A DNA stretch of 64,000 bases from Clostridium_AD sp937920395 (GCA_052274345.1 DAVZGP010000002.1:84690-148689), one strand, 5' to 3'. Shown: positions 25,891-35,842, counted from the stretch's first letter. The notes: generated by a model not told the origin, from the letters alone. Numbers and translations are program-made.

Positions 25891-26311
25891 ATATCATAAC
25901 TACGCTATCTATATTGGTTATTATTTTTCCCTTACTTTCATTTTTGTCCATTGCAGTGATTACCGTTCTATTTTTAATACTAGTAATTAATGCCATGTCT
26001 TTATATAAGATTAAAGCTTGTTTTGCACCTTTTTTATCTGCCATATTTATTCCATCATTAACCTTTTTCATATCAACATCATTAAAATCAATGTTACGAC
26101 TATTAAGCCTTTGCGCCGCATGAGCTGATATAGTGAACCCTTCTTCTTTTTTAATCTGTGTATTTAAAATTTGGTTAAAAGAACTGTTATCTTTGTTATA
26201 TGTGGCTTGTTCTTTTTTAACTTTGCCTTTTTCATTTTGAGTACCTATTTTAGAATACTCAGTAAAGTCTGCAGTTGAGTATAATTTTCCATTTACTACT
26301 CTGTAAGACAT
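25889..26311 (-). CDS. Flagellar operon protein, TIGR02530 family
   Basis: 141 aa soluble protein between flgD and flgE. The conserved core is TISAHAAQRLNSRNIDFNDVD followed by ALILYKDMALITSIKNRTVITA, the hallmark of TIGR02530 proteins found only in flagellar operons of Bacillota and relatives. The function is not known. The ATG at 26311 (MSYRVVNGKLY) is preferred: AAGG lies 11 nt upstream, whereas the earlier GTG/ATG codons at 26323 and 26320 overlap or abut it. Confidence 0.88.
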   Translation of the reverse strand: MSYRVVNGKLYSTADFTEYSKIGTQNEKGKVKKEQATYNKDNSSFNQILNTQIKKEEGFTISAHAAQRLNSRNIDFNDVDMKKVNDGINMADKKGAKQALILYKDMALITSIKNRTVITAMDKNESKGKIITNIDSVVMI

Positions 26312-26340
26312 ATTTAACATCACCTTGCCATATTAATTAA

Positions 26341-27003
26341 TTATTCTACTTTCGAGATATCATCATAGCTTATATCTTTAGTGACATCTACACCATTTTC
26401 TTTATAAGTTATAGTTAATTTAGTTCCTGTTGAATCCTTTGACACACTTGTAACAGTTCCTGAATATACTTTTCCATCGGATAATGCTACCGTATCAACT
26501 TGTTTACTCATTAAACTTATAGCCGAAGAAAATGTAGTATTAACATTTGAAGAACTGGGTATAGTATCAGCTGAATCTATAACATCTGATAAAGTGTCAG
26601 CTGGGAAATCTTTTGTAGATCCATCTGCCAATTTTACAGCAATATATGTTGAACCTGAATCTTTATAAACAGCCTGTACAGTTCCACCATATTGCACTCC
26701 TTTATCATCGTAACTGCTAAAAGCTACTAACTTACCAACTAAAGACGCTGAACTAGAAAAGGACATAGTGCTATTTAAATTATTCATTTGTTCCATTGAC
26801 GCAAACTGTGCCATTTGAGCTACAAATTCTGTACCATCCTTAGCATTTGTCGGGTCTTGATTTGTAAGTTCTGCCGAAAGAATTTTCAAGAATGAATTTT
26901 GATCTATTGCTGCATCTTTTTTAACAATTGCCGTTCCTCTGTTAGTTGCACTAGCTAAACTTGCCTTATCTGTATTGGATGCGGCTGTCACATCATTTGC
27001 CAT
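26341..27003 (-). CDS. flgD: Flagellar hook assembly cap protein FlgD
   Basis: 220 aa. The conserved N-terminal segment QNSFLKILSAELTNQDPTN and FVAQMAQFASMEQMNNL (about residues 30-75) targets FlgD to the hook tip. The C-terminal part is variable with two beta-rich modules. It caps the growing hook and is lost when the hook is complete. The ATG at 27003 (MANDVTAAS) is preferred over 27009 and 27012 because AGGGG is 9 nt upstream. Confidence 0.92.
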   Translation of the reverse strand: MANDVTAASNTDKASLASATNRGTAIVKKDAAIDQNSFLKILSAELTNQDPTNAKDGTEFVAQMAQFASMEQMNNLNSTMSFSSSASLVGKLVAFSSYDDKGVQYGGTVQAVYKDSGSTYIAVKLADGSTKDFPADTLSDVIDSADTIPSSSNVNTTFSSAISLMSKQVDTVALSDGKVYSGTVTSVSKDSTGTKLTITYKENGVDVTKDISYDDISKVE

Positions 27004-27043
27004 TTTCATCACCCCTTTTAGACTTATTTATATTCGTAGATAC

Positions 27044-29863
27044 CTAAACAAATTTATTTACTTGATTTTCTTCTATAACATAATTATTGGTTATAGCAAT
27101 GTCTTCTTCTACATTAGCACTTGGTTTTGAATTATTATTTTGTCTACCATCGTTATTTCTTCCGCTTGAATTCTTACTAAAAAATGTTGAATCCTCATAT
27201 ATATTTATATCTAAACTATGGATTTTAATTTCCATATTTTTTAACTTATCACTTATATCTTGTATATTGACATTTAGTAAGTTATAAGTATCCTTATTTT
27301 GAGCAGAAATATTAGCCTTCATAATTCCACTTTCCATAGTAATCTTAATTATTACTTCTCCAAGTTCCTTAGGATTCATTTTTACTATCAAATCTTTAAC
27401 ATTATTAATATCCATAAATTTTATATTTTTAATTACATCAACTTCAAAATTATTTTTATTAATTGTTATATTAGATATTACAGCTTTCGTTGGTTCTACA
27501 TCCTTTGCAGCTTCAAATTGACCCATAAAATTAACAACTTTTGATATTTTTGTTTCATTCTTATCTTTACTAATCAAATTGTTAAGAAATTTTTCCTCAA
27601 ACGAATTACTATCTGAAGATTTATTATTTTGACCAGCATCACCCAAATTTTGCATTTGATTTACAGGAGTAATTACAGATGTAGTTTTTATACCTTGCTT
27701 TATTACCTTTGTTAATAGGTTATCTTTAATTAAATTTTCTTGACTATTTTTCATGAAAATTTGGGAATTAATAACTTTTAATAATTTGAAATTTCCATTT
27801 ACACTTTTTACTTCAGTAGTTAATTTTTGTAGAACATCAAGTATTTTTAACGGAGCCAGATTGTTATTTTTTGACTTTTCAATCAAATCCACTATTTCAG
27901 TAAGATTATTTTTAAGCAAAGTTTTTATTTCTGGTGTTAATTTATCTACTCCTACCAATTGTTCTAAGTTAATAGAGTTAAGTTCATTATTAGTGGTGGT
28001 GGTGGTAGCTTTTTCTACACTTTGAAGCACTAAACTCAATGATTGTATTACTTGCTGAACTTTTGACACTTTATCAGTATTTTCATTTTTTCCTACCAAT
28101 TGATCTACTGAATTATCGCTATTTTGTTTTTGTGCATCAATAGCCACCCCTACAAAATTTATTACTTTTGCTTTTAGTTCATTATCTTCCTGCGAAGTCT
28201 TCAAGTTAATTGTTGTCGTTTCCTCAACTGCAGCCGTACTCGGCAGTATATTGCTCTTATCATCCCCTTTCAATAAACTTCGATTTGCCTTTATTCCTTC
28301 TACTTGATTAGTTAGTTTTTGTAACACCTCAACTATTTGTGTAGAATTATTGTTATTGTCTTTTGATTTTTTAATTAAAGTTGCGACATCGCTAAGATAG
28401 TTTTTTAGTATATTCTTTGTATTAGGCGCTAATTTGTCTACTCCAACTAAATGTTCTTCAACCATTTTTTCTAAATTACTAGAATCAAGTTTATTTTTAT
28501 CATCATTATTATTATTAGTAGTTGTTGTCACTTTTGCTAATTCTTGAAAAACCGAACTTAATGATTGTAATACTTGCTGCACTTGTACTACATTTTCAGC
28601 AGATTTGTCTTTGCCTACCAATTGTTCCACAGGTTTTTCTGGATTTTGTTTTAAAACATCAATAGCTACCTTTACAAAATTTATTACCTTAGATTTTAAT
28701 TCATTATTAATATTATCATCTGATGAATTATGCAAAACAACTGTATTTTTATCACTAACTACTTTTAATGAGTTTAGATTTCCTTTTGCCGCATCAACTC
28801 GAGTACTTAGTTTCTGTATTACATCAAGTATTTGAGGTATGGTGACATTATTTACCTTTGACTTATCTAGCAAAGCAACTATTTCATTAAGACTATTTTT
28901 TAGAATAGCTTTTGTTTCAGGGGCTAATTTACCTACTCCAACTAAATGTTCTTTAACCATCTTTTCTAAATTACTAGAATCAAGTTTATTTTTATCATTA
29001 TCATTATTAGTATTATTAGTACTAGTAGTAGTATTCACTTTAGCTAATTCTTGAAAAATTAAACTTAATGATTGTAGGACTTGCTGTACTTGTACTACAT
29101 TTTCAGCAGATTTGTCTTTGCCTACCAATTGCTCCGAAGGTTTTTCCGGATTTTGTTTTATAACATCAATAGCTACCTTTACAAAATTTATTACCTTAGA
29201 TTTTAATTCATCGTTAATATTATTATCTGATGAATTATCCAAAGTAACTTTGTTTTTATCACTAACTACTTTTAATAAACTAACATTTCCTTTAGCCGCA
29301 TCAACTTGATTACTTAGCTTCTGTATTACATCAAGTATTTGAGGTATGGTGACGTTATCTACCTTTGACTTATCGAGCAAATCAACTATTTCATTAAGAC
29401 TATTTTTTAGAATAACTTTTGTTTCAGGGGCTAATTTACCTACTCCTACTAAATGTTCTTCAACCATCTTTTCTAAATTACTAGAATCAAGTTTATTTTT
29501 ATCATTAGTAGTACTATTAGTTGTCACTTTCTCTACACTTTGAATTAAAGAATCCAAAGACTCTAACAAATTCTCCATCTGAGAAATTTCATCAATAGAT
29601 TTTTCTGTGGCCGTTACTGCATTGGATGGTTTCACATTTGTTTTTTCAATATCATCCGTTTGATTTTCATTAATTGTTTTACCCAATTTTTGCTCTCCAT
29701 TGTATTCTTTATAAACATTCGAAAGCAAAAACTTCTTAGAACTTACTTCATTATCACCCAAAATTTTTTCGAATTTTTCTTTTGTATTTGATAATTTTGA
29801 TAGACTAGATTTTCTATAATCAACATTGGAATTCACATTAATGTTTACATTCACTTTTTTCAC
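27044..29863 (-). CDS. fliK: Flagellar hook-length control protein FliK with expanded tandem repeats
   Basis: 939 aa, roughly twice the usual FliK. The conserved C-terminal switch domain (about 800-890) is clear: LIVKMNPKELGEVIIKITMESG and LNVNIQDISDKLKNMEIKI. The middle holds four copies of a ~165-aa unit starting near residues 120, 288, 453 and 624, each with LDSSNLEKMV, LVGVGKLAPETK, QILDVIQKL, SKVINFVKVAID, QLVGKDKS and VQQVLQSL. Copies 1 and 2 are near identical in DNA, copy 3 has diverged, and copy 4 is shortened. FliK acts as a secreted ruler, so extra units would lengthen it. Poly-Asn/Thr linkers join the units. Confidence 0.9.
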   Translation of the reverse strand: MKKVNVNINVNSNVDYRKSSLSKLSNTKEKFEKILGDNEVSSKKFLLSNVYKEYNGEQKLGKTINENQTDDIEKTNVKPSNAVTATEKSIDEISQMENLLESLDSLIQSVEKVTTNSTTNDKNKLDSSNLEKMVEEHLVGVGKLAPETKVILKNSLNEIVDLLDKSKVDNVTIPQILDVIQKLSNQVDAAKGNVSLLKVVSDKNKVTLDNSSDNNINDELKSKVINFVKVAIDVIKQNPEKPSEQLVGKDKSAENVVQVQQVLQSLSLIFQELAKVNTTTSTNNTNNDNDKNKLDSSNLEKMVKEHLVGVGKLAPETKAILKNSLNEIVALLDKSKVNNVTIPQILDVIQKLSTRVDAAKGNLNSLKVVSDKNTVVLHNSSDDNINNELKSKVINFVKVAIDVLKQNPEKPVEQLVGKDKSAENVVQVQQVLQSLSSVFQELAKVTTTTNNNNDDKNKLDSSNLEKMVEEHLVGVDKLAPNTKNILKNYLSDVATLIKKSKDNNNNSTQIVEVLQKLTNQVEGIKANRSLLKGDDKSNILPSTAAVEETTTINLKTSQEDNELKAKVINFVGVAIDAQKQNSDNSVDQLVGKNENTDKVSKVQQVIQSLSLVLQSVEKATTTTTNNELNSINLEQLVGVDKLTPEIKTLLKNNLTEIVDLIEKSKNNNLAPLKILDVLQKLTTEVKSVNGNFKLLKVINSQIFMKNSQENLIKDNLLTKVIKQGIKTTSVITPVNQMQNLGDAGQNNKSSDSNSFEEKFLNNLISKDKNETKISKVVNFMGQFEAAKDVEPTKAVISNITINKNNFEVDVIKNIKFMDINNVKDLIVKMNPKELGEVIIKITMESGIMKANISAQNKDTYNLLNVNIQDISDKLKNMEIKIHSLDINIYEDSTFFSKNSSGRNNDGRQNNNSKPSANVEEDIAITNNYVIEENQVNKFV
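28461..29505 (-). repeat. Long direct repeats inside fliK
   Basis: The segment coding for LDSSNLEKMV starts at about 29505, 29000 and 28503 in successive copies. On the plus strand the same 18-nt string begins at 29463 and 28956, and a variant begins at 28461. The periods are 507 and 495 nt, both multiples of three. The copy 1 to copy 2 identity is high enough for homologous recombination to add or remove units in frame. Confidence 0.85.
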
Positions 29864-29912
29864 CTCCTTTACTAAAATAGTAAGTATAAATAAACAGAGT
29901 AAATAGCTTTAT

Positions 29913-30365
29913 CTATTTATTTTCATGTATTTTGGGATTATTTCTAATAAAAGCAAAGAGTGCGAACTCATCATTTGACTTTTGTTCTATTAAATCTTGT
30001 TCTTTTAAAAAAGCACTTTTCTGCTTTTCTTTCAAGATTTCAACAGTTTTTTTTTCAACTTGACATTTTTTCAGTTCTTGTCTCTTTTCCTCTAATATTT
30101 TATCTTTATCCTCTAAGACTGCTGTATTTTTGTCAATTGCAAAATTTAAAGCATTCAAATAATTTTGTTTGATTTTCTGATGAACTATCGATTCATAACA
30201 ATCTATATTTCTATGGTTCTGATATTTTTCTTTAAGGCCATTTAGATCCTTTTCTACCAAATCTTTTTCCCTTTGAGCTTCTTTAAATTGAATTTTGCTT
30301 TTGTCTTCATAATCTTTTCTAATATCAAGAAGTTTTTGTAGTCTAAATTTATACAAATCAGCCAA
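29913..30365 (-). CDS. fliJ: Flagellar export chaperone FliJ
   Basis: 150 aa, almost entirely coiled coil (KFRLQKLLDIRKDYEDKSKIQF at the start, the FliJ pattern). It binds FliI and FlhA and couples the ATPase to the export gate. The start is a TTG at 30365 with GGGAGGGGG 8 nt upstream. Between fliI and fliK as usual. Confidence 0.88.
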   Translation of the reverse strand: MADLYKFRLQKLLDIRKDYEDKSKIQFKEAQREKDLVEKDLNGLKEKYQNHRNIDCYESIVHQKIKQNYLNALNFAIDKNTAVLEDKDKILEEKRQELKKCQVEKKTVEILKEKQKSAFLKEQDLIEQKSNDEFALFAFIRNNPKIHENK

Positions 30366-30392
30366 TACAAATACCCCCTCCCAAAGAACCTT

Positions 30393-31709
30393 TTATGAAA
30401 TGTGGTTAAACATATTTTCTAACACGTTTAAGCTAACTTCAAAATCAGTATTTTCATTTATACCTTGTCTTAAATAGGCCTCTATGCTGTCATTGTACTT
30501 AATTGCTTTATCTATTTTTTTATTACTACCCTTAACGTAAGCACCAATATTTATTAAATCTTCAGAATCTTTATAAGTTGCCATTAAATCTCTTGCTAAA
30601 GAAGCAGCTTGTTTATGCTCCTTTGTAGTTATCTCAGGCATTAGCCTGCTCACACTGCTTAGAACATCGATGGCTGGATAATGATTTTTAGCAGCGAGTG
30701 CTCTAGATAAAACTATATGTCCATCTAGTATTCCACGTACTGCATCTGCTATCGGCTCATTAAAATCATCTCCATCTACAAGAACAGTATAAAAAGCTGT
30801 AATTGATCCCTTATCTGACATGCCGCTACGTTCCATTAATTTAGGTAACATTGCAAATACTGATGGAGTATATCCTTTACTCGCTGGAGGTTCACCAATA
30901 GCAAGTCCTATTTCTCTTTGAGCCATAGCAAACCTTGTTACTGAATCCATCATTAAAATTACTTTTTTCCCTTGATCCCTAAAATATTCTGCAATAGCAG
31001 TCGCTGTGAATGCACCTTTTAATCTTACTAATGCTGGTTTATCCGAAGTTGCACATACGATAATAGATTTTTTCATTCCATCAATTCCTAAATCTTTTTC
31101 TATAAAGTCCCGTACCTCACGTCCTCTTTCACCAATAAGTGCAATAACATTTACATCTGCTTTTGCTCCTTTTGCAATCATTCCAAGGGTTGTACTCTTT
31201 CCTACTCCACTTCCAGCAAATATACCAACTCTTTGGCCTTCGCCGCAAGTTAAAAATCCATCAATTGCTCTAATTCCAGTAGGCAAAATTTCTTTTATTC
31301 TGCGCCTTTTTAAAGGATCTGGAGGAGATGCATTCAAAGAATAAGCTATGTAACTTGTAATTTCACCATCATTTAATGGATTTCCTAGTCCATCTAATAC
31401 CTTACCAAACAATTCATCAGAACATTTAACAGTCAAGGGACTTCCCGTTGGTACAACGCGACATCCTGGTGATATACCCACCAATTCTCCAAGGGGCATT
31501 AGTATTACATCTTTATCACGGAACCCAACAACTTCGCATGGAATTTTTTCATTTAACATATTATAAATATTACATACTTCACCAACGAAAGCTGTTATTC
31601 CTTGAACTTCAATAGTAAGTCCTATAACATTCTTTACCACACCTTCGGAATAAGTGTAATCAATATCAGGAATTTTATTCATTAAATACTCAAAATTTAG
31701 AGATATCAT
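30393..31709 (-). CDS. fliI: Flagellum-specific ATPase FliI
   Basis: 438 aa, F1-beta-like ATPase of the flagellar type III export apparatus. Walker A is GIFAGSGVGKSTTLG (near residues 165-179), preceded by the family segment LPTGIRAIDGFLTCGEGQRVG. Walker B is VILMMDSVTRFAMAQREIGLA, and the catalytic glutamate lies in ALIGERGREV. The C-terminal segment KIDKAIKYNDSIEAYLRQG is typical. It works with FliH and FliJ. Confidence 0.97.
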   Translation of the reverse strand: MISLNFEYLMNKIPDIDYTYSEGVVKNVIGLTIEVQGITAFVGEVCNIYNMLNEKIPCEVVGFRDKDVILMPLGELVGISPGCRVVPTGSPLTVKCSDELFGKVLDGLGNPLNDGEITSYIAYSLNASPPDPLKRRRIKEILPTGIRAIDGFLTCGEGQRVGIFAGSGVGKSTTLGMIAKGAKADVNVIALIGERGREVRDFIEKDLGIDGMKKSIIVCATSDKPALVRLKGAFTATAIAEYFRDQGKKVILMMDSVTRFAMAQREIGLAIGEPPASKGYTPSVFAMLPKLMERSGMSDKGSITAFYTVLVDGDDFNEPIADAVRGILDGHIVLSRALAAKNHYPAIDVLSSVSRLMPEITTKEHKQAASLARDLMATYKDSEDLINIGAYVKGSNKKIDKAIKYNDSIEAYLRQGINENTDFEVSLNVLENMFNHIS

Positions 31710-31726
31710 AATGTTTCTCGCCCTTT

Positions 31727-32479
31727 CTATCCTTGTAATTGTTCTTCTTTAAATAATTCTTTAATTTTTTCTATACCATAAGATATACTTACAATACTTT
31801 TGCCTGTTTCTTTTTCAATGACAGCAGTTCCATCTTCTAAAAAATTATCCTCTATTACAAATATATCTCCTTGAAATGCAATCTTACTTTTCCAGTTTTC
31901 AATTTGACTTTTTATCATAGGGAAATGAGAACTATTAGTTTTTATAATATATAATTTTACATTTCTTTCTTCTTTAAGTGTATTAAAAATCATTTCGTTT
32001 ATTGCATCTGGTTCTTTTACTTCTTTTTTTAATATGCTCTCAGCTATACTTACAATTAAGTCTTTTATGTGCTTTTCTTTCTCTACTAAATACTCATCAT
32101 ACTCTGATTTAGCTGCTATTAATATAGAATCAGCCTTTGCTTTCACCTTCGCAGCTTCATCCATTGCCCCACTAATAGCATCATTATATGCATTTTCATA
32201 CCCTTCCTTACTTCCTTGCTCCATCCCTTCTTTAATAGCGCAGGTTTTTGCCTCTGCTGCATCAATAAAAGCTTTTGATGTAATTTTCTCACTTTCATTT
32301 CTTGCATTCTCTAATATATTACTAGCAATCTTTTCATAACTTTCCATGTTAGCATTTTGAATATTATGTTGGTCTCCCACGGTCACAGCGATCGGAACCT
32401 CACTTAATTGAGTGTTAATTTCCATATCACCTTGTTCTATCACTCTTGAATTCTTTATAACATTAAAGTACAATTGCAT
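31727..32479 (-). CDS. fliH: Flagellar assembly protein FliH
   Basis: 250 aa. Long helical central region with Ala-rich stretches (about 45-150) and a C-terminal V-type-ATPase-E-like domain ending GKSIVSISYGIEKIKELF. It holds FliI in a 2:1 complex and carries it to the C-ring. The ATG at 32479 (MQLYFNVIK) is chosen because GGAGG lies 5 nt upstream. The GTG at 32485 is inside that site. It overlaps the fliG end by 17 nt. Confidence 0.87.
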   Translation of the reverse strand: MQLYFNVIKNSRVIEQGDMEINTQLSEVPIAVTVGDQHNIQNANMESYEKIASNILENARNESEKITSKAFIDAAEAKTCAIKEGMEQGSKEGYENAYNDAISGAMDEAAKVKAKADSILIAAKSEYDEYLVEKEKHIKDLIVSIAESILKKEVKEPDAINEMIFNTLKEERNVKLYIIKTNSSHFPMIKSQIENWKSKIAFQGDIFVIEDNFLEDGTAVIEKETGKSIVSISYGIEKIKELFKEEQLQG

Positions 32480-33479
32480 TCTCACCTCCCCTTGAAATTA
32501 CAATTTCACCAGCTTCATCTAACCTTCTTAAAATACCAACAATCTTTTGTTGTGATTTTTCAACATCTACAAGTCTAACTGGTCCTAAGAATTCCATGTC
32601 TTCTTTTAAAGATGCCGATGCTCTCTTAGATTGATTCCTAAATATAACATTTGTAACCTCTTCTGAACATCCCTTTAATGCAAGTGATAAATCCTTAATA
32701 TCTGTTTCTCGTAAAAATCTTTGTATTGAAACATCATCCAATGTGATAATATCTTCAAATACAAACATAGAATTTTTAACTTGCTCAGCTAGCTCTACAT
32801 CTTCTCTTTCTAAACCCTCTGTAATATTTTTTTCTGTAGTTCTATCCACTTGGTTTAAAATGCCCACTAGAGAGTCAATTCCACCAATTACAGTAGTATC
32901 TGTTCTAATAACAGAAGATAATTTTCCATTTAAAACTTTTTCTATTTCTTTAATAACCATAGGAGAAATAGCACTCATAGTTGCAATTCTATAAGATACT
33001 TCACTTTGCAATTCTAGGGGCAACGCTGCCATTATCTGAGCAGCTTTATCCGCCTGCATGTAACACATAATAAGTGCAATTGTTTGTGGATGTTCATTGA
33101 CAATAACATATAAAAGTTGATTTGCATCTGCTTTCCTTAAAATAGAAAAAGGTCTATATCGTTGAGTTTCTTCCATAACCTTGTCTAATATCCCCTTGGC
33201 CTTTTGCGTACCTACTGCTTTTGAAAGCAAATTTCTTGCATATTCAATTCCACCTTCTAACAGAAAATCCTTTGCTTTATTCATTTCCATAAATTCATCT
33301 AAAATTGCCTGTTTTTGATCAGCTTTAACTGAAGTTATATTAGCAATTTCATAGATTATCTTTTGAATGTCCTTTTCTGGTAACTTTTTCAATATACCTG
33401 CTGAAGCATCCGGACCCAAAGTTATGAATAATATGGCCGACTTTTGAATTCCTGTAAGTTTATCATTTTTAGCCACCAT
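32463..33479 (-). CDS. fliG: Flagellar motor switch protein FliG
   Basis: 338 aa. N-terminal domain binding FliF (KLTGIQKSAILFITLGPDASAGIL), middle domain with EHPQTIALIM (the EHPQ FliM-binding motif) and C-terminal torque domain with FEDIITLDDVSIQRFLRE and EDMEFLGPVRLVDVEKSQQKI. It transmits stator force to the rotor and sets the rotation sense. Confidence 0.97.
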   Translation of the reverse strand: MVAKNDKLTGIQKSAILFITLGPDASAGILKKLPEKDIQKIIYEIANITSVKADQKQAILDEFMEMNKAKDFLLEGGIEYARNLLSKAVGTQKAKGILDKVMEETQRYRPFSILRKADANQLLYVIVNEHPQTIALIMCYMQADKAAQIMAALPLELQSEVSYRIATMSAISPMVIKEIEKVLNGKLSSVIRTDTTVIGGIDSLVGILNQVDRTTEKNITEGLEREDVELAEQVKNSMFVFEDIITLDDVSIQRFLRETDIKDLSLALKGCSEEVTNVIFRNQSKRASASLKEDMEFLGPVRLVDVEKSQQKIVGILRRLDEAGEIVISRGGENAIVL

Positions 33480-33482
33480 TTA

Positions 33483-35051
33483 TCACCTCTCATCGTCTGT
33501 CAGCCAAGACTTAATAATATCTGCTACTTGTTCTGGTTTCTCTGAGGCATATTTTTTAACCTCATTTTCAATATGAACTTTTTTAGACTTACCTTCGAAT
33601 TCAATAGGTTCAAATGTTTCAGGTTTCTTTGGAGTTATGTTATCATCAATAATTCTATCAAACCCTTGTGAAATTTCTTCTGAACCTTCTTCCGGTTTCT
33701 TACTTAACCTACGCATTACAACTATTATTATAATAACTATCATAACAGCTAGAGCTCCCAAAGCAATTCGGGTATATAACACTTTTGCCGCTGCTGCTTT
33801 ATCTGCATTTGCGATATCAAGAAGTGCTTGCTGAGCTGCCTTTTTAGCAGTAGTATCAAAATAAAGACCCTCTATACTAATACTGTCTCCTCTTGCTCCT
33901 GAATATCCAGTAGCTTGTGCAACTAAATTATTTACAGATGTCTTAGTAGCTGCATCTAAATTACCATCTAGTACAACAGATGTAGTAAGTTTTTTAACTG
34001 CTCCAGGTGCTGTCACTAAGTCGTCAACTGTTTGTGAAATATCATAATTTTTGGTACTATCTCTATTCACAACATTTCCATCTTTAGCTGTTGAAGTTGT
34101 AGTATTTTGTGATGCATTGTCTACCGGACTAGTGGATAATCCAGTACTAGTACCATTATTCCATGTTTCTACATCATGTGAACTTACAATTGTACCCTTT
34201 GTACCATATGTTGTAGATTTTCTTGTAAACGCATCAAAATTAAGATCCGCATTAACAGAAACTTTTACGCCATCTTTATATACAGGGGAAAGTACATTCA
34301 TTATCTTATCTTCTAAATTCTTTTCAACTTGTGATTTTAATGCTTGCTGATCATCTGTAGAATTAGTTACAGTATCCTTTTCTTTATCATAGAGTCCCTC
34401 AGTTAAAAGTTTAAAGTTATCAGATATTATACTCACGTTTTCCTTTGGAAGATTCTGAACAGCCCCAGTTAGCAATGCAACTATTGCCTTTACCTGACCA
34501 TCATTAAGAGTAGCACCAGCCTTAAGTTTTAACACAACCGATGCCGTAGCTGGATCCGTTGCCTTGACAAAAGCAGTGTTGTCAGGTAAAACCAAATTAA
34601 CTTTAGCCCCATCTACTTCTGGAAAAGACTTTATAGCTCTCTCAATTTCACCTGATAATGCTCTTTGATACATGATTTTAGTTTGTGCATCAGTAGGTGC
34701 CATTTGACTAGTATCAAAAAGTTCAAATCCCTTACTTCCATCAGTAAGTGGAACCTCCGACATAAGTTGCATTCTAATAGTATCGATTTGTGCTGTAGGC
34801 ACAAGTATGCTGTTGCCACTTACTTTATAGCTAACCTTATCCGTTTTTAACTGTGTCAACATTGCACCAGAATCCGTTGTTGACAAATTAGAAAATAACA
34901 CATCATATTTAGTTTGGGATGTCGCTACTATAAAAGAGATAAGGGCTATTAGGATTACGCTCGCAATTAGGCTGTAGGATATTTTTTTGTTTCTGCTTAA
35001 ATTACCCCATCCTTGCGAGATCTTATTTCTAATTTCAAGTAGCTTGCTCAT
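33483..35051 (-). CDS. fliF: Flagellar MS-ring protein FliF
   Basis: 522 aa. N-terminal membrane helix (about 24-43), ring-building motifs (DVLFSNLSTTDSGAML, the SpoIIIAG-like region with GFELFDTSQMAPTDAQ), a second membrane helix near residues 430-455, and a cytoplasmic C-terminus ending KPEQVADIIKSWLTDDE that binds FliG. It is the platform for rod, C-ring and export gate. Confidence 0.97.
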   Translation of the reverse strand: MSKLLEIRNKISQGWGNLSRNKKISYSLIASVILIALISFIVATSQTKYDVLFSNLSTTDSGAMLTQLKTDKVSYKVSGNSILVPTAQIDTIRMQLMSEVPLTDGSKGFELFDTSQMAPTDAQTKIMYQRALSGEIERAIKSFPEVDGAKVNLVLPDNTAFVKATDPATASVVLKLKAGATLNDGQVKAIVALLTGAVQNLPKENVSIISDNFKLLTEGLYDKEKDTVTNSTDDQQALKSQVEKNLEDKIMNVLSPVYKDGVKVSVNADLNFDAFTRKSTTYGTKGTIVSSHDVETWNNGTSTGLSTSPVDNASQNTTTSTAKDGNVVNRDSTKNYDISQTVDDLVTAPGAVKKLTTSVVLDGNLDAATKTSVNNLVAQATGYSGARGDSISIEGLYFDTTAKKAAQQALLDIANADKAAAAKVLYTRIALGALAVMIVIIIIVVMRRLSKKPEEGSEEISQGFDRIIDDNITPKKPETFEPIEFEGKSKKVHIENEVKKYASEKPEQVADIIKSWLTDDER

Positions 35052-35066
35052 ATTCTTACTCCCTTC

Positions 35067-35390
35067 CTATATCTGCATTTTATTAAACGCATCATAGGCA
35101 TCTACAAGTTTATTTCTAATTTGCACTGCCAAATCTAAGGATAATTTTGCCTCTTGCGTAGCAAGCATTACCTTTTGCACGTCTGTTTCATCACCCTTTA
35201 TGAACTTTTGGGTGATATCATCTGCTTCTATTTGTTTATCATTAACTCCATCTAATTTTTCTTTTAATGTATCTAAAAAGCTGATACCACTATTGCTAGA
35301 ATTATCAGTATTTAGAGAATCCGTTTTAAGTACATCTGGTGTTGTTACACTACTTGCAGTAGTATTGTTTACATTAGTATTAACATTCAT
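35067..35390 (-). CDS. fliE: Flagellar MS-ring-rod junction protein FliE
   Basis: 107 aa. A Ser/Thr/Asn-rich N-terminus, then the FliE core with FLDTLKEKLDGVNDKQIEAD, DVQKVMLATQEAKLSLDLAVQIRNKLVDAYDAFNKMQ. It is the first exported protein and anchors the rod to the MS-ring. Between flgC and fliF in the standard order. Confidence 0.95.
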   Translation of the reverse strand: MNVNTNVNNTTASSVTTPDVLKTDSLNTDNSSNSGISFLDTLKEKLDGVNDKQIEADDITQKFIKGDETDVQKVMLATQEAKLSLDLAVQIRNKLVDAYDAFNKMQI

Positions 35391-35401
35391 AAAACGCCCT
35401 C

Positions 35402-35836
35402 CTATTTACCTATTTCTAAAGCTTTAGAAAACATATTTTTTTCAGCAGTCATCGCACTTACATTTGCCTCATATGCTCTTGTAGATGCAATCATATCTGC
35501 CATTTCATTTGTAATATTCACATTTGGCATCATAACATAACCATCTTTACCTGCATCTGGATTTGTTGGATCATAGACACGTCTTAAAGGAGAATCATCA
35601 TTTACAATACCAACAGCCTTAACACCTTTAAAACTTGTTTTATATGTACCTGTAGTTTTGTCTAATTCTCGTTGTAAATTTTCTTGAAACACAGCTATTT
35701 TTCTTATGTATGGTTGTCCATTTTCTCCCCTTGTAGTTGTTGCATTTGCTACATTGGAAGATATTGTATCCATTCTTAATCTTTCTGCTGTAAGCCCACT
35801 AGAACTTATTCTCATTGCACTAAAAGCATCATTCAT
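35402..35836 (-). CDS. flgC: Flagellar proximal rod protein FlgC
   Basis: 144 aa. The N-terminal rod motif SSSGLTAERLRMDTISSNVANATTTR and C-terminal motif PNVNITNEMADMIASTRAYEANVSAM are diagnostic. Forms the proximal rod with FlgB and FlgF. Confidence 0.96.
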   Translation of the reverse strand: MNDAFSAMRISSSGLTAERLRMDTISSNVANATTTRGENGQPYIRKIAVFQENLQRELDKTTGTYKTSFKGVKAVGIVNDDSPLRRVYDPTNPDAGKDGYVMMPNVNITNEMADMIASTRAYEANVSAMTAEKNMFSKALEIGK

Positions 35837-35842
35837 AATTTA

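Noticed and set aside
28461..29505. Regular direct repeats that look like a CRISPR or satellite array
   Set aside because: The unit is ~500 nt and codes in frame for the FliK ruler, so it is a protein repeat, not a CRISPR.
29346..29543. Plus-strand open frames opposite fliK and other flagellar genes
   Set aside because: They are antisense shadows that arise from codon bias of the true genes, with hydrophobic low-complexity products and no ribosome binding sites.
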